This document shows positions 24,283 through 32,821 of a DNA stretch of 64,000 nt, piece after piece. Within the stretch, counting starts at the first letter, position 1. Each line of letters begins with the position of its first letter. The notes beneath the pieces are model-generated. The model ran no database searches. It saw only the letters and a program-made list of their open reading frames with translations, and was not told the origin of the DNA. Origin of the DNA: Streptomyces roseolilacinus. Its GTDB lineage: Bacteria > Actinomycetota > Actinomycetes > Streptomycetales > Streptomycetaceae. The stretch spans positions 248,001-312,000 of the forward strand of contig NZ_BMSV01000004.1 in the NCBI RefSeq assembly GCF_014649335.1, in the 5' to 3' direction. The translations under genes and the position numbers were made by a program.

Positions 24283-24730
24283 GCGGGCCGACGCCGACCG
24301 GACCCCGGCGGGCCGCGAGGACGCGGGCGGGGCCGGTGTCCCGGTGGGGATCAGGGACGTCATCGTCGACTGCGTCGACCCCGAACGGCTGGCGTCGTTC
24401 TGGTCCGAGCTCCTGGGGAGGCCGGTCACGGGAAGGACCGGGCCCTACGTGTGGCTCGCGCGGGGCGCGGGCCCGGGGGTGGGCTTCCAGAAGGTCTCCG
24501 AGCCGAAGTCCGGCAAGAACCGCGTCCACTTCGACGTCTCCTCCTCCGACCCGGCCTCCACCCGGGCGCGCGTCGAGGAACTGGGGGGCCGGCGGCTCGA
24601 CCGGTACGCGGCCGGCGGCTTCCTGGTCATGGCCGACCCCGAGGGGAACGAGTTCTGCGTCATCCCGCCCGAGCCGTTCGAGGTCGACGACGACGGACGC
24701 GCCGACTACCTCGGCGAGGGCGGCGCCTGA
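24275..24730 (+). CDS. VOC-family (glyoxalase-like) protein
   Basis: A 151-residue protein with the paired beta-alpha-beta-beta-beta modules of the vicinal-oxygen-chelate superfamily: 'IRDVIVDCVDPERLASFWSE', 'LLGRPV', 'NRVHFDVSSSDPASTRARVE' and 'MADPEGNEFCVIPP'. It most resembles the Glyoxalase_6 type common in actinobacteria. GTG 24275 overlaps the upstream gene by 8 bp, so they form an operon. The substrate is unknown. Confidence 0.82.
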   Translation: MAERADADRTPAGREDAGGAGVPVGIRDVIVDCVDPERLASFWSELLGRPVTGRTGPYVWLARGAGPGVGFQKVSEPKSGKNRVHFDVSSSDPASTRARVEELGGRRLDRYAAGGFLVMADPEGNEFCVIPPEPFEVDDDGRADYLGEGGA

Positions 24731-25038
24731 GTCGGAGCCTTCGCCTCCTGGCGATGATCGCCGAAGGCCCCGGCACCGTCACGGCGCTTCCACGACCGGC
24801 GTCGTGGCGTGAACGGCGCGACGGAGTCGCCCGTCGTCCACGCGATCCGCCCGGAGGCCCCCGGCGTCCGGCACCGGTGCCGCGACCACCCGCGGCCCGG
24901 CCGGAGTGACCGTGCCCGCGGGCCGTCCTCCACCGCGCGTCCTCGGACGGGCCCGTCGGCAGGCCCTCCCGCTCCGCCACCGGTCGGCTCCGCTGCCTCG
25001 CTGCAACCTTTCCGTCCGGGGCGGTGTTCCTCTCACTG
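24731..25038. other. Intergenic region upstream of the ECF sigma factor
   Basis: About 310 bp without a supported gene. An imperfect hairpin (GCCTTCG...CGAAGGC, ~24739-24770) just after the VOC gene may terminate that operon. The rest should hold the ECF operon promoter, which was not identified with confidence. Confidence 0.45.
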
Positions 25039-25632
25039 ATGGACGAGAAGGCCGAGCAGCAGTTGACCGAGCTCCTGGCTGCGGACCTCGACGGTGGGTT
25101 CACCGAGCTGGTCCGGGTGCACGGGAGGTCGGTGTACACGTTCCTGCTCCGGGTCTCCGGCTCCCGGACCGAGGCCGACGACCTGGGACAGGACGCGTTC
25201 CTGCGCGCCTACACCGCCTTACAGGGATACGACCCCGAGCGACGGAGGGAGTTGAAGCCCCGTGCCTGGTTGCTGACCATCGCCGCGAACGTGTGGCGCA
25301 ACCACGTGCGCACCTGCACGCGACGCCCCGCCCTGACGGGGGTGCCCGTGGAGGAAGCCGCCGGTTCCTGGACCGACCACCGGCCCGGACCGGAGGAGCG
25401 CGCGGCGCTGTCCGACGATCGCAGGCGCCTGGTCTCCGCACTGCTGAAGCTGCCCGAGCACCAGCGGATGGCGGTCGTGCTCCGCCATGTGATGGGGATG
25501 AGCTACGCGGAAGTGGCGGAGGTGCAGGGGTGCCCGGTCGGGACGGCCAAGGCACAGGTGTCCAGAGGGCTGAGAAGTCTCCGTCAGCTGCTGGATCCGG
25601 AGGTACCGGTGTTGGAGGAGGTGACGACGTGA
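25039..25632 (+). CDS. ECF-subfamily RNA polymerase sigma factor
   Basis: A 197-residue protein with only regions 2 and 4. Region 2: 'VHGRSVYTFLLRVSG', 'EADDLGQDAFLRAYTAL', 'PRAWLLTIAANVWRNHVR'. Region 4: 'LPEHQRMAVVLRHVMGMSYA', 'VAEVQGCPVGTAKAQVSRGL'. ATG 25039 was chosen over the GTG five codons upstream. Its stop overlaps the start of the next gene by 4 nt, so no conventional anti-sigma gene follows. The coupled gene has a methylation-sensing domain, and the genes after it are alkylation-repair genes, which suggests this sigma factor controls that response. Confidence 0.92.
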   Translation: MDEKAEQQLTELLAADLDGGFTELVRVHGRSVYTFLLRVSGSRTEADDLGQDAFLRAYTALQGYDPERRRELKPRAWLLTIAANVWRNHVRTCTRRPALTGVPVEEAAGSWTDHRPGPEERAALSDDRRRLVSALLKLPEHQRMAVVLRHVMGMSYAEVAEVQGCPVGTAKAQVSRGLRSLRQLLDPEVPVLEEVTT

Positions 25633-26435
25633 GACAGAGTGACCACGAGGTGCCGACCCGTCTCGAACGGGCAGCGGGCGACCTGATCGGGCTCGCCGCG
25701 GACCCCCCGGAGGACTTCGCCCTGCGCGTGCTGCGGCGCGTCGGCATCCAGCGCGAGCAGTACGACACGTACGTCCGCCTCGAAACGCCTGCCGGCGGTC
25801 TGTTCGTGGCGGCGGGGCCGGACGCCGTGACGGGTGCCGCACTCGACTCGGCGGGACTGACGGCGACGGCCTTCGAGGAACGGCACCGCGTCCGTACGCA
25901 CCGCTCGGCCATACCGGCGACCAAGCCGTTCCCGGGGGTCGTCACCGCCCTGCGCACCGGGCGGGCGAGGAGGCTGCCCATCGACCTGTCCGGCCTCACC
26001 ACGGCCGAGCGGGCGGTGCTGGAGGCCGTGCGGACCATCCCGCCGGGGCAGTTGCGGCCCGTCGGCTGGATCGCGCGGGAGGCCGAGGTCCCGGCGACGG
26101 CGGTGGTCGGAGCCCTGGCGAGGAACCCGGTGGCGGTGCTGATCCCCTCCCACCGCGTGACACACGACGGCGGCGCCCCCTGCGACGCCGACCTCGTCCC
26201 CGGCGCGGGGGACGCGCTGCGCGCCGCGGAGGGCGTCGACCTGGACAGGGAGGTGGAGCTCCGCCGCGGAGGGGTGGTGTTCCTCGGCAGCGACACCACC
26301 CGCATCTACTGCCACCCGACCTGCGCCCACGCCCGCCGCATCGTCCCGCGCCACCAAGTCCCCTTCCGCACGGCGCGCGAGGCCGGCCGGGCCGGGTACC
26401 GCGCGTGCAAGAGCTGCCGGCCCGTCACCGTGTGA
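25629..26435 (+). CDS. Catalytically altered alkyltransferase-like domain fused to an Ada zinc sensor
   Basis: A 268-residue fusion. Residues ~25-185 resemble an O6-alkylguanine-DNA alkyltransferase including the winged helix ('TTAERAVLEAVRTIPPGQLR'), but the catalytic PCHR motif reads PSHR ('VAVLIPSHRVTHDGG'), so the acceptor Cys is lost, as in alkyltransferase-like proteins. Residues ~215-268 are an Ada metal-binding domain with all four zinc Cys ('TTRIYCHPTCAHARR' and 'YRACKSCRPV'); in E. coli Ada the first Cys accepts methyl from methylphosphotriesters. The domain order is the reverse of Ada and the AraC domain is absent. GTG 25629 overlaps the sigma stop by 4 nt, suggesting it signals damage to that sigma factor. 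Confidence 0.85.
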   Translation: MRQSDHEVPTRLERAAGDLIGLAADPPEDFALRVLRRVGIQREQYDTYVRLETPAGGLFVAAGPDAVTGAALDSAGLTATAFEERHRVRTHRSAIPATKPFPGVVTALRTGRARRLPIDLSGLTTAERAVLEAVRTIPPGQLRPVGWIAREAEVPATAVVGALARNPVAVLIPSHRVTHDGGAPCDADLVPGAGDALRAAEGVDLDREVELRRGGVVFLGSDTTRIYCHPTCAHARRIVPRHQVPFRTAREAGRAGYRACKSCRPVTV

Positions 26436-26473
26436 CGGTAGCCCGACGGCAACGACGAACCCACGGAGTCACC

Positions 26474-27055
26474 ATGCGAACCAGCACCAGGATCACCGGC
26501 GGCCGCCCCGTCGCCGTCACCGCCGCCGTGGCGGTGCACACCACCCCCCTCGGACCGCTCGTGCTGGCGGCCACCGACGAGGCACTCGTGCTGTGCTGCT
26601 TCGGCCCGCCCGAGGCGGCGGCGGAGCGCGCGAGGAGGGCCGGGACGCACACGGTGGACGAGGAGGAGGCCACGGCGGCGCAGCGCCGGGTGCTCGACGA
26701 GGCGCGGGCGCAGCTCGACACCTATCTGAGCGGTGGGCGCCGGGACTTCACCGTGCCGATGGACCTGCGGCTCGCGACACCGTTCAGCCGCCGGACCGTG
26801 TCGGCGCTCGGGGAGTTCGTCCCGTACGGGCGGACCGCGACGTACGCGCGGCTCGCCGAGGCGCTCGACCGGCCGCGGGCCGCTCGGGCGGTCGGGACGG
26901 CGCTGGGGGCCAACCCGCTGTGCGTGGTGCTCCCGTGCCACCGGATCGTCGGCTCCACGGGCGGCCTCAACGGATACGCGGGCGGCCTGGAGGCCAAGCG
27001 GTTCCTCCTCGACCTCGAAGCGGCCGCCCTCCCGGCGGGCCTTCCGTCCCGGTGA
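26474..27055 (+). CDS. ogt: Methylated-DNA--protein-cysteine S-methyltransferase
   Basis: A 193-residue O6-alkylguanine repair protein with an intact active site 'PLCVVLPCHRIVGSTGGLNG' and the winged-helix segment 'GEFVPYGRTATYARLAEALD'. It transfers the alkyl group from O6-alkylguanine to its own Cys. It lies 38 bp after the Ada-like sensor gene, with a GGAG site before ATG 26474. It is the working enzyme next to the catalytically altered paralogue. Confidence 0.92.
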   Translation: MRTSTRITGGRPVAVTAAVAVHTTPLGPLVLAATDEALVLCCFGPPEAAAERARRAGTHTVDEEEATAAQRRVLDEARAQLDTYLSGGRRDFTVPMDLRLATPFSRRTVSALGEFVPYGRTATYARLAEALDRPRAARAVGTALGANPLCVVLPCHRIVGSTGGLNGYAGGLEAKRFLLDLEAAALPAGLPSR

Positions 27056-27125
27056 CCGGCGGGCGCCGGCGCACTTCCCCACCGCCGGCATCCGCCGTCC
27101 CCTTCCGACCCGGAGCGTGGAGCAC

Positions 27126-27965
27126 GTGAGCGCCTACGAAACACCCCACCTGCCCGGCCTGCCCCCCGCGGGCCCGACCGCCTCCCCGGCCGTTTTCCCG
27201 ACCGGCTCCCCAGGCGCCTCCCCGGGCGCGTCCCCGGGCGGCTCCGCCCATCCGCCCAGCGCCGGTGGACTACCCGCCCTCCAGGACCTCGACTGGGTCG
27301 CGCTCGCCGCCGAGCTGGACGAGGAAGGGGTGGCCCTGACCCCACCGCTGCTGACCCGGGAGGAGTGCGCCGAGGTCCGGGCGCTGTTCGACGAACCCGC
27401 GCTGTTCCGCAGCACGGTGACGATGGCGCGGCACCGCTTCGGCGAGGGACGGTACCGCTACTTCACCCATCCCCTGCCGGACCTCGTCCGGACGCTGCGG
27501 CAGCGGCTCTACCCACCGCTCGCGCACATCGCCACCACCTGGGCGGAGAGGCTGGGGGAAGCCGGGTTCCCCCACGACCACGAGGGCCTCGTCGCGGCCT
27601 GCGCCGCCGCCGGCCAGCACCGCCCGACCCCCCTGCTGCTCCGGTACGGACCGGGCGGCTACAACTGCCTGCACCAGGACGTGTACGGCGAGCTGACGTT
27701 CCCCCTGCAGGTGGCGGTGATGCTGGACCGGCCGGACGAGGACTTCACCGGCGGCGAGAGCGTGTTCGTCGAGCAGCGGCCGCGTGCCCAGTCGCGCCCC
27801 GTCGTCAAACGGCCCCGGCAGGGCCAGGGCATGGTCTTCGCGGTCCGCCACCGCCCGGTCCGCTCGATACGCGGCTGGAGCCGGGTGACCCTGCGGCACG
27901 GGGTGAGCGCCGTGCACAGCGGACAGCGGCACGTGCTGGGCGTGATCTTCCACGACGCGCGGTAG
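27126..27965 (+). CDS. 2OG-Fe(II) oxygenase (PF09859-like)
   Basis: A 279-residue protein. After a Pro/Ser/Gly-rich N-terminal ~45 residues comes a 2-oxoglutarate oxygenase domain with the Fe ligands His and Asp in 'YNCLHQDVYGELTFPLQVAV', 'DEDFTGGESVFVEQ', a distal His in 'RHGVSAVHSGQRH' and a conserved Arg nearby. Position after the alkylation-response genes suggests oxidative dealkylation or a related repair role (AlkB-like chemistry), though it is not a canonical AlkB. GTG 27126 is used; the low-complexity leader makes the true start uncertain. Confidence 0.8.
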   Translation: MSAYETPHLPGLPPAGPTASPAVFPTGSPGASPGASPGGSAHPPSAGGLPALQDLDWVALAAELDEEGVALTPPLLTREECAEVRALFDEPALFRSTVTMARHRFGEGRYRYFTHPLPDLVRTLRQRLYPPLAHIATTWAERLGEAGFPHDHEGLVAACAAAGQHRPTPLLLRYGPGGYNCLHQDVYGELTFPLQVAVMLDRPDEDFTGGESVFVEQRPRAQSRPVVKRPRQGQGMVFAVRHRPVRSIRGWSRVTLRHGVSAVHSGQRHVLGVIFHDAR

Positions 27966-28071
27966 CCGGACGGCCGGCGGCGCCACCCGGCGGGACGCGT
28001 CTCCCACCCGGCGGGGCACCTTTCCCGCCCGGCGGGGTGCCTCTCCGCCCGGCGGCGGGCGCGCGAGGACC

Positions 28072-29823
28072 TCAGCGGGACGCCGAGGGGCAGGGGGTGC
28101 CCCGCGGGAAGAGGGTGTACGGCGAGGCCAGGTGGTACGTCCCCGCCGAGGGCACCTGGAGTTCCGTCCACTCGTCGCCGTCCGCCGTGCGGGCGGCCCT
28201 GCGGAGGCAGGGCGCGCCCTCGGCGCTCCCCGCTGACGCCAGGCGCTCGCCCCGTTCGTCCACCAGTGACAGCCAGGGCGAGTACGCGACCCTGACGAGG
28301 ACCCTGCCCGGTTTCTCCACGCGGAGCGTGACGCGGTCCGCCGCCGCCCGGTCGACCGACGCCGCCGGGCCCGCCAGGGGCTTCGCGTCGCGGACGGAGA
28401 AGAGACGCCAGTGGGCGTCGGACCACACCAGGTCCAGGTACGGCAGCCCGCCCTCGATCAGGGCGGTCTCCTCGCGGGCGCCCGTGTCGGGCGTGCCGGT
28501 CGGCAGGACGACGTACCGGACGGCCCACCGGTCCAGCCACGCCCGGTAGTTCGCGGCGGTCAGGGAGCCGTCGTAGAAGGCCGGGTTGCGTTCCAGGTCG
28601 GCCTGGCGGTTCCAGCCGCGCGCCAGCGTGACGTACGGGGCGAGCGCGCTGGACTCGCGGTGGCTGCGGGCCGGGACGACCTCCACGCGGGCCCGCTCGG
28701 CGCCGCGCCGCTCCAGTTCGTCGAGCAGCGGCCGCGTCGCGTGCCGGTCCCACGACGCGTGGGGCGCGGTCACCAGCACGTCGTCGACGCTCTTGAACCC
28801 GACCCACCCGTGGAACACCACCAGCGCGGCGAGCAGCCCGTAGCGGGCCCGCCGCGACGCCGCGTACGGCACGGCGGCCAGCAGCACCACGCCCGCGAAC
28901 AGCATCGGCAGCCGTGTCACGTTCGACCCGACCTGCGAGTCGACGAGCCAGGTGAGGAGCGCGCCGGCCACGTACACGGCGGACGCCGTGCGGACCGTGC
29001 GCCACGTCCGGTCCGCCGCCAGCAGGCACAGCACGCCGAACGCCAGCGGCAGCAGCACGGTCCCGAACGCCATCGGCTGCGTGCCCGAGAAGGGGAACAG
29101 CAGCGCCGACGCGGCGACCACCAGGACCGGCGGCACACCCAGCGCGTACGCGGCGGGACGCCGGCCGCCCAGGAACAACGCCGCCGCGACGACGCCCAGG
29201 AACAGTCCCGCGACCGGGCTCGCCGCCGTCGCCGTGCCCGCCAGGAGCGCCGTGGCCGCGCCCCGTACCGCGCGGTTCGGGCGCGGGCCGCGCGGCCGGG
29301 GCCACCGGCCGCAGAACACGACGGCCACCGCGCCCAGCGCGAACATCAGGCCCAGCCCGAACGTCACCCGCCCCGACAGGGCGTTGCACAGCAGCGCGAA
29401 GACCGCGGCCAGCGAACAGGCGAGCGGGTTGCGGACGGTCCGCGTCCGCACCAGGAGCAGCGCGGTGAGCGCCGCCGAGACCGTCCCGGCGACCGCCATC
29501 GTCGTCCGCACGCCGAACAGCGCCATCACGTACGGCGAGAGCACGCTGTACGACACGGTGTGCATCCCGCCGTACCAGGCGAGGTTGTACGACGAGCCGG
29601 GGTGCCGGGCCGCGAAGTCGGCCCACGCGTCCTGCGCCGCCAGGTCGCCGCCGCTGTTCGCGACGAGCAGGAACCACCCGGCGTGCAGGGCCGCCGCGAG
29701 GACCGTCGCCGTGACGACGACACCGACCGGGCCCGGCCTGCGGACCGGACCGGCCGCCGGGAGGCCGCGGAGCGCGCTCCGGTGTGCGGCGCGGCGCTCC
29801 GCGGGCGGTTGCGCGGTCGTCAC
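28072..29823 (-). CDS. Large polytopic membrane protein
   Basis: A 583-residue protein with about ten hydrophobic segments in the first ~360 residues and a ~210-residue extracytoplasmic C-terminal part. After the first TM comes a soluble loop ('AQDAWADFAARHPGSS', 'YNLAWYGGMHTVSYSVLSPY'), a layout reminiscent of GT-C glycosyltransferase-like proteins; the catalytic Asp motif is not certain. It lies 78 bp downstream of the D,D-carboxypeptidase gene on the same strand. A cell-envelope function is likely; the specific activity is unknown. Confidence 0.7.
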   Translation of the reverse strand: MTTAQPPAERRAAHRSALRGLPAAGPVRRPGPVGVVVTATVLAAALHAGWFLLVANSGGDLAAQDAWADFAARHPGSSYNLAWYGGMHTVSYSVLSPYVMALFGVRTTMAVAGTVSAALTALLLVRTRTVRNPLACSLAAVFALLCNALSGRVTFGLGLMFALGAVAVVFCGRWPRPRGPRPNRAVRGAATALLAGTATAASPVAGLFLGVVAAALFLGGRRPAAYALGVPPVLVVAASALLFPFSGTQPMAFGTVLLPLAFGVLCLLAADRTWRTVRTASAVYVAGALLTWLVDSQVGSNVTRLPMLFAGVVLLAAVPYAASRRARYGLLAALVVFHGWVGFKSVDDVLVTAPHASWDRHATRPLLDELERRGAERARVEVVPARSHRESSALAPYVTLARGWNRQADLERNPAFYDGSLTAANYRAWLDRWAVRYVVLPTGTPDTGAREETALIEGGLPYLDLVWSDAHWRLFSVRDAKPLAGPAASVDRAAADRVTLRVEKPGRVLVRVAYSPWLSLVDERGERLASAGSAEGAPCLRRAARTADGDEWTELQVPSAGTYHLASPYTLFPRGTPCPSASR

Positions 29824-29901
29824 TCGTCGGCCCCCTGTCCGGTTGCGCGCGGGGGCGCCCCGGTGTCCGGGACGCCCCCGCGCCGTGTGGTGTGGTGCGC
29901 G

Positions 29902-32643
29902 TCAGCCGACGCGCGTCAGCTTCGCGCCGAAGCCCGGCTCCTCCAGGCCCCGCTGGAGCGCGACGGGCACGCTGACCCGGCCCGTGCCGGAGCCGACCGC
30001 CAGCTCGCCGACGACCGTGCCCGCGGCGGCCGTGCTCGGCAGCCCGCCCTTGCCGTCCTTGCCGGCGGTCAGCTTCAGCTCGACCTCCAGGCCCGCCCAG
30101 CCGACCGGCTTCAGGTCCTTCGTCGCGACGACCGGGGTGTGGCCGCCGAGGCCGTCGTCGACGTACCCGACGACGTCGCCCTTCTTCACCGCCGTCGCCG
30201 AGACGACGCCGCCCTGCGCGGCCTTGATGAGGCCGTAGCTGTACGTCTCGACGGCGAGCTTCGTCTTCTCGGAGAGCGTCGCACCGGACTTGACGTTCAT
30301 CACGACGCCGATGACGCGCCGCACCTCGCCGTCGACGACCGTGTTCGCGGACCACAGGAGGTTGCCGCCCGCCGGGGTGGACGTGCCGGTCTTGATGCCG
30401 CTGACACCGTCCTTGAGGAGGATGGTGTTGCCGTTCTCCAGCTGCCGGCCGATCTGCGGCAGGTTCACGTTCGGCATGTCGACGATCTTGCGGAACACCT
30501 CGGACTTCATGGCCGCCTTCGCCAGCTTCAGCTGGTCCTTCGGCGTCGAGACGGTGCCCTTGTCGAAGCCGCTCGCGTCCGTGTACACCGTGTCGGTCAT
30601 GCCGAGGTCCTTGGCGGTGGCGTTCATCTTCTTGATGAACGCCACCTCCGAACCCGCGTCCCAACGTGCCAGCAGGTGGGCGACGTTGTTCGCGGAGCGG
30701 ACCATCAGCAGCTGGAGCAGCTGGCCCTGCGTGTACTTCTGGCCCTTCTCGACCGGCGCGGTGGACCAGTCGGGATTGCTCGCCTGGTCCTCCGTCTTCT
30801 GGTCGATCTCGATCGTCGGGCCGGCGTCCTTGTCCTTGATCGGATGGTCGCGGAGGATCACGTACGCCGTCATCGCCTTGGCGACGCTCGCGGTCGGCGC
30901 GGGCTTCTGCGGCCCGTACGTGCCGACGATCCCGACGCCCTCGACCTCGACGGCGCCCTGGCCCTCGGTGGGCCACGGCATCTTCAGCTCGCCGCCCTCG
31001 AAGGTGTACGCGGCGTCGGTGGACAGCGCCAGCGACGGGGCGGGCAGCGGGCGGAGCAACTGCACGGTCGCAAAGACGATCACCAGGAGGGCGACCAGCG
31101 GCGACCAGATCTTGACGCGGCGGACCAGCGTGCGGATCGGGGTTTCCGGCGGGGGCGGCGTGTTCGTCAGCTCCGCCAGCAGGTCGAGCGGCGGACGCGG
31201 CGGCATCGGCTGCTGCTTGGTCCGCTCCGCCTCGGTGAGGGACGGCGGGGTGACGGCGGCGGTCACCTCGGCGTCACCGCCGAGGGAGGCGCCGGCCCCC
31301 TTGGCGGGCGCGGTACGGGAGCCGGCGCCGGCCGCCGTGGCGCCGGCGCGCGCGGCGGGGGCGGAGTCCGCCCCGTCGGCCTCCGCGGTGCGCGTGGCCG
31401 TGGCGGGGCGGATGTCGTCGGAGCGCAGCGGCACGAGCCGGCCGGGACGCTTGCCGTCACCGTCCGCACCGGCGGCCGCCCACTTGGGCGCGGGCTTACC
31501 GTCGACCGGCTTCCCGTCGGTCGGCTGCGCGTCCGTCGACTTCCCGTCGACCGGCTTCCCGTCGACCGGCTTCCCGTCCGCTGGCTTCCCGCCGGTCGAC
31601 TTCCCAGCCGCCGGCTTCCCGTCGGACGGCTTCGCCTCGGTCTGCTTCGCCCCGGTCTCGGCCGGGGGCATCTTGAGCGCGGTGGTGGGCTGGTCGACGG
31701 CGGGGGTGCGCTTCCCCGGGGCCTTGAACACGGCGGTGGGCTGGTCCACGGACCCGGCCCCGGAACCGGCCCGAGAGCCCGGCTCGGCGTCGCCCTCGGA
31801 GTCGGACCCGGACTCGCCCTCGGATCCGGAGTCGCCCTCGGAGTCGCTCTCGGAGTCAGAGTCGGAGTCAGGCTCGGGGGCCGAGGACTCGCCGGACTTC
31901 CGGGGCATCTCGGCGTCCCCGGCATCCCCGGCATCCTCGGCGTCCTCGGCCGCGTCCGCCTCGGCGTCACGGGCCGGCTCCGACACGTCGGAGGTCCCGG
32001 TCCCGGGCGCCTTCGACGTCCGGGTGGCGGCCGTGGGGCCCTCCGCGGCACGCGGCTCCTCGGACTCGGTGTCCGCGTCGGCCTCCGCGGGGGCGTCGGC
32101 GTCACCGGACGTGGCGGAGGCAGCGGGGGCCGCCCCGTCCCGTCCGCCCTCGGACGCCGTGTCCGTTTCGTCCTCGTCGGGCGTCTCAGCGGCGTCGGAG
32201 TCGTCCGGGGCCGTCTCGTCGGAGTCGGGGGCCGCGCCCGCCGCGGAACCGCCCGGGCGACGGGACGACCCGGAGGCCGCCGCCGTACCGGCGCCGTCCG
32301 CCGCACGCGACGCGCCGGACGCCCCGGCGGAGGCGGTCCCGCGGGACGGGGTGGCGGGCTCGGTGGGTTCGGCGGTCTCGGGGGTGGATTCCTCCGAGGT
32401 CTCCGCCGGCTCGACCGTCACGGCTTCCTGACGCTGGGCGACCAGTGCGGGCTTCGAGGACGTCGAGGGCCGCGGCTCCACCGTCTCCGTGGACGGCTTG
32501 GGGGCCTTGAAGACCGCCGTCGGCTGGTCCACCCCGGCCGGGGCCGCGCCACCGAAGGCGGTGAGCCGCGGATCGCGGCCGCCCGCAGCCGTCTCCCCCG
32601 GAGACCTACGCTGCTCCGACTTGTCGGGGGACTCGCCCGCCAC
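29902..32643 (-). CDS. D-alanyl-D-alanine carboxypeptidase (S11) with a ~510-residue disordered cytoplasmic tail
   Basis: A 913-residue protein. One TM segment (~511-530, 'WSPLVALLVIVFATVQLL') separates a long N-terminal tail from an extracellular S11 penicillin-binding domain with SxxK at Ser586-Lys589 ('SVAKAM'), SxN at Ser650 ('RSANNV') and KTG at Lys751 ('GIKTGTST'). The enzyme trims peptidoglycan pentapeptides. The tail is Ala/Ser/Glu/Asp/Pro-rich with three 'VDQPTA(V/L)FK'-like motifs (near 38, 298, 314), an acidic Ser/Asp/Glu run, and 'DGKPV'-type repeats. GTG 32641-32643 has GGAGG. The tail is far longer than in most S11 enzymes and may dock regulatory proteins. Confidence 0.88.
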   Translation of the reverse strand: MAGESPDKSEQRRSPGETAAGGRDPRLTAFGGAAPAGVDQPTAVFKAPKPSTETVEPRPSTSSKPALVAQRQEAVTVEPAETSEESTPETAEPTEPATPSRGTASAGASGASRAADGAGTAAASGSSRRPGGSAAGAAPDSDETAPDDSDAAETPDEDETDTASEGGRDGAAPAASATSGDADAPAEADADTESEEPRAAEGPTAATRTSKAPGTGTSDVSEPARDAEADAAEDAEDAGDAGDAEMPRKSGESSAPEPDSDSDSESDSEGDSGSEGESGSDSEGDAEPGSRAGSGAGSVDQPTAVFKAPGKRTPAVDQPTTALKMPPAETGAKQTEAKPSDGKPAAGKSTGGKPADGKPVDGKPVDGKSTDAQPTDGKPVDGKPAPKWAAAGADGDGKRPGRLVPLRSDDIRPATATRTAEADGADSAPAARAGATAAGAGSRTAPAKGAGASLGGDAEVTAAVTPPSLTEAERTKQQPMPPRPPLDLLAELTNTPPPPETPIRTLVRRVKIWSPLVALLVIVFATVQLLRPLPAPSLALSTDAAYTFEGGELKMPWPTEGQGAVEVEGVGIVGTYGPQKPAPTASVAKAMTAYVILRDHPIKDKDAGPTIEIDQKTEDQASNPDWSTAPVEKGQKYTQGQLLQLLMVRSANNVAHLLARWDAGSEVAFIKKMNATAKDLGMTDTVYTDASGFDKGTVSTPKDQLKLAKAAMKSEVFRKIVDMPNVNLPQIGRQLENGNTILLKDGVSGIKTGTSTPAGGNLLWSANTVVDGEVRRVIGVVMNVKSGATLSEKTKLAVETYSYGLIKAAQGGVVSATAVKKGDVVGYVDDGLGGHTPVVATKDLKPVGWAGLEVELKLTAGKDGKGGLPSTAAAGTVVGELAVGSGTGRVSVPVALQRGLEEPGFGAKLTRVG

Positions 32644-32821
32644 CGTGCCTCCTCAACCAACGCGTTGTCCGAACCATGTACCAGTGTCCTGTGTGAGCCC
32701 TCGGCCCCCGTGCAAGACGAGAACGACATACCTACCGGTTCCCGCACGAAGCACCCAGGCGCTCTCGACAGATGAATGTGAGAGGGGTCACCCTGTCATT
32801 CATCCACGCGGGGAGGCATGG

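Noticed and set aside
24961..25038. ECF-type autoregulatory promoter before the sigma gene
   Set aside because: A GCAACC element is present, but no -10 motif occurs at the normal spacing.
28411..32775. 1454-codon plus-strand open frame
   Set aside because: Antisense to the membrane-protein and carboxypeptidase genes; low-complexity Arg/Gly/Leu content and no domain.
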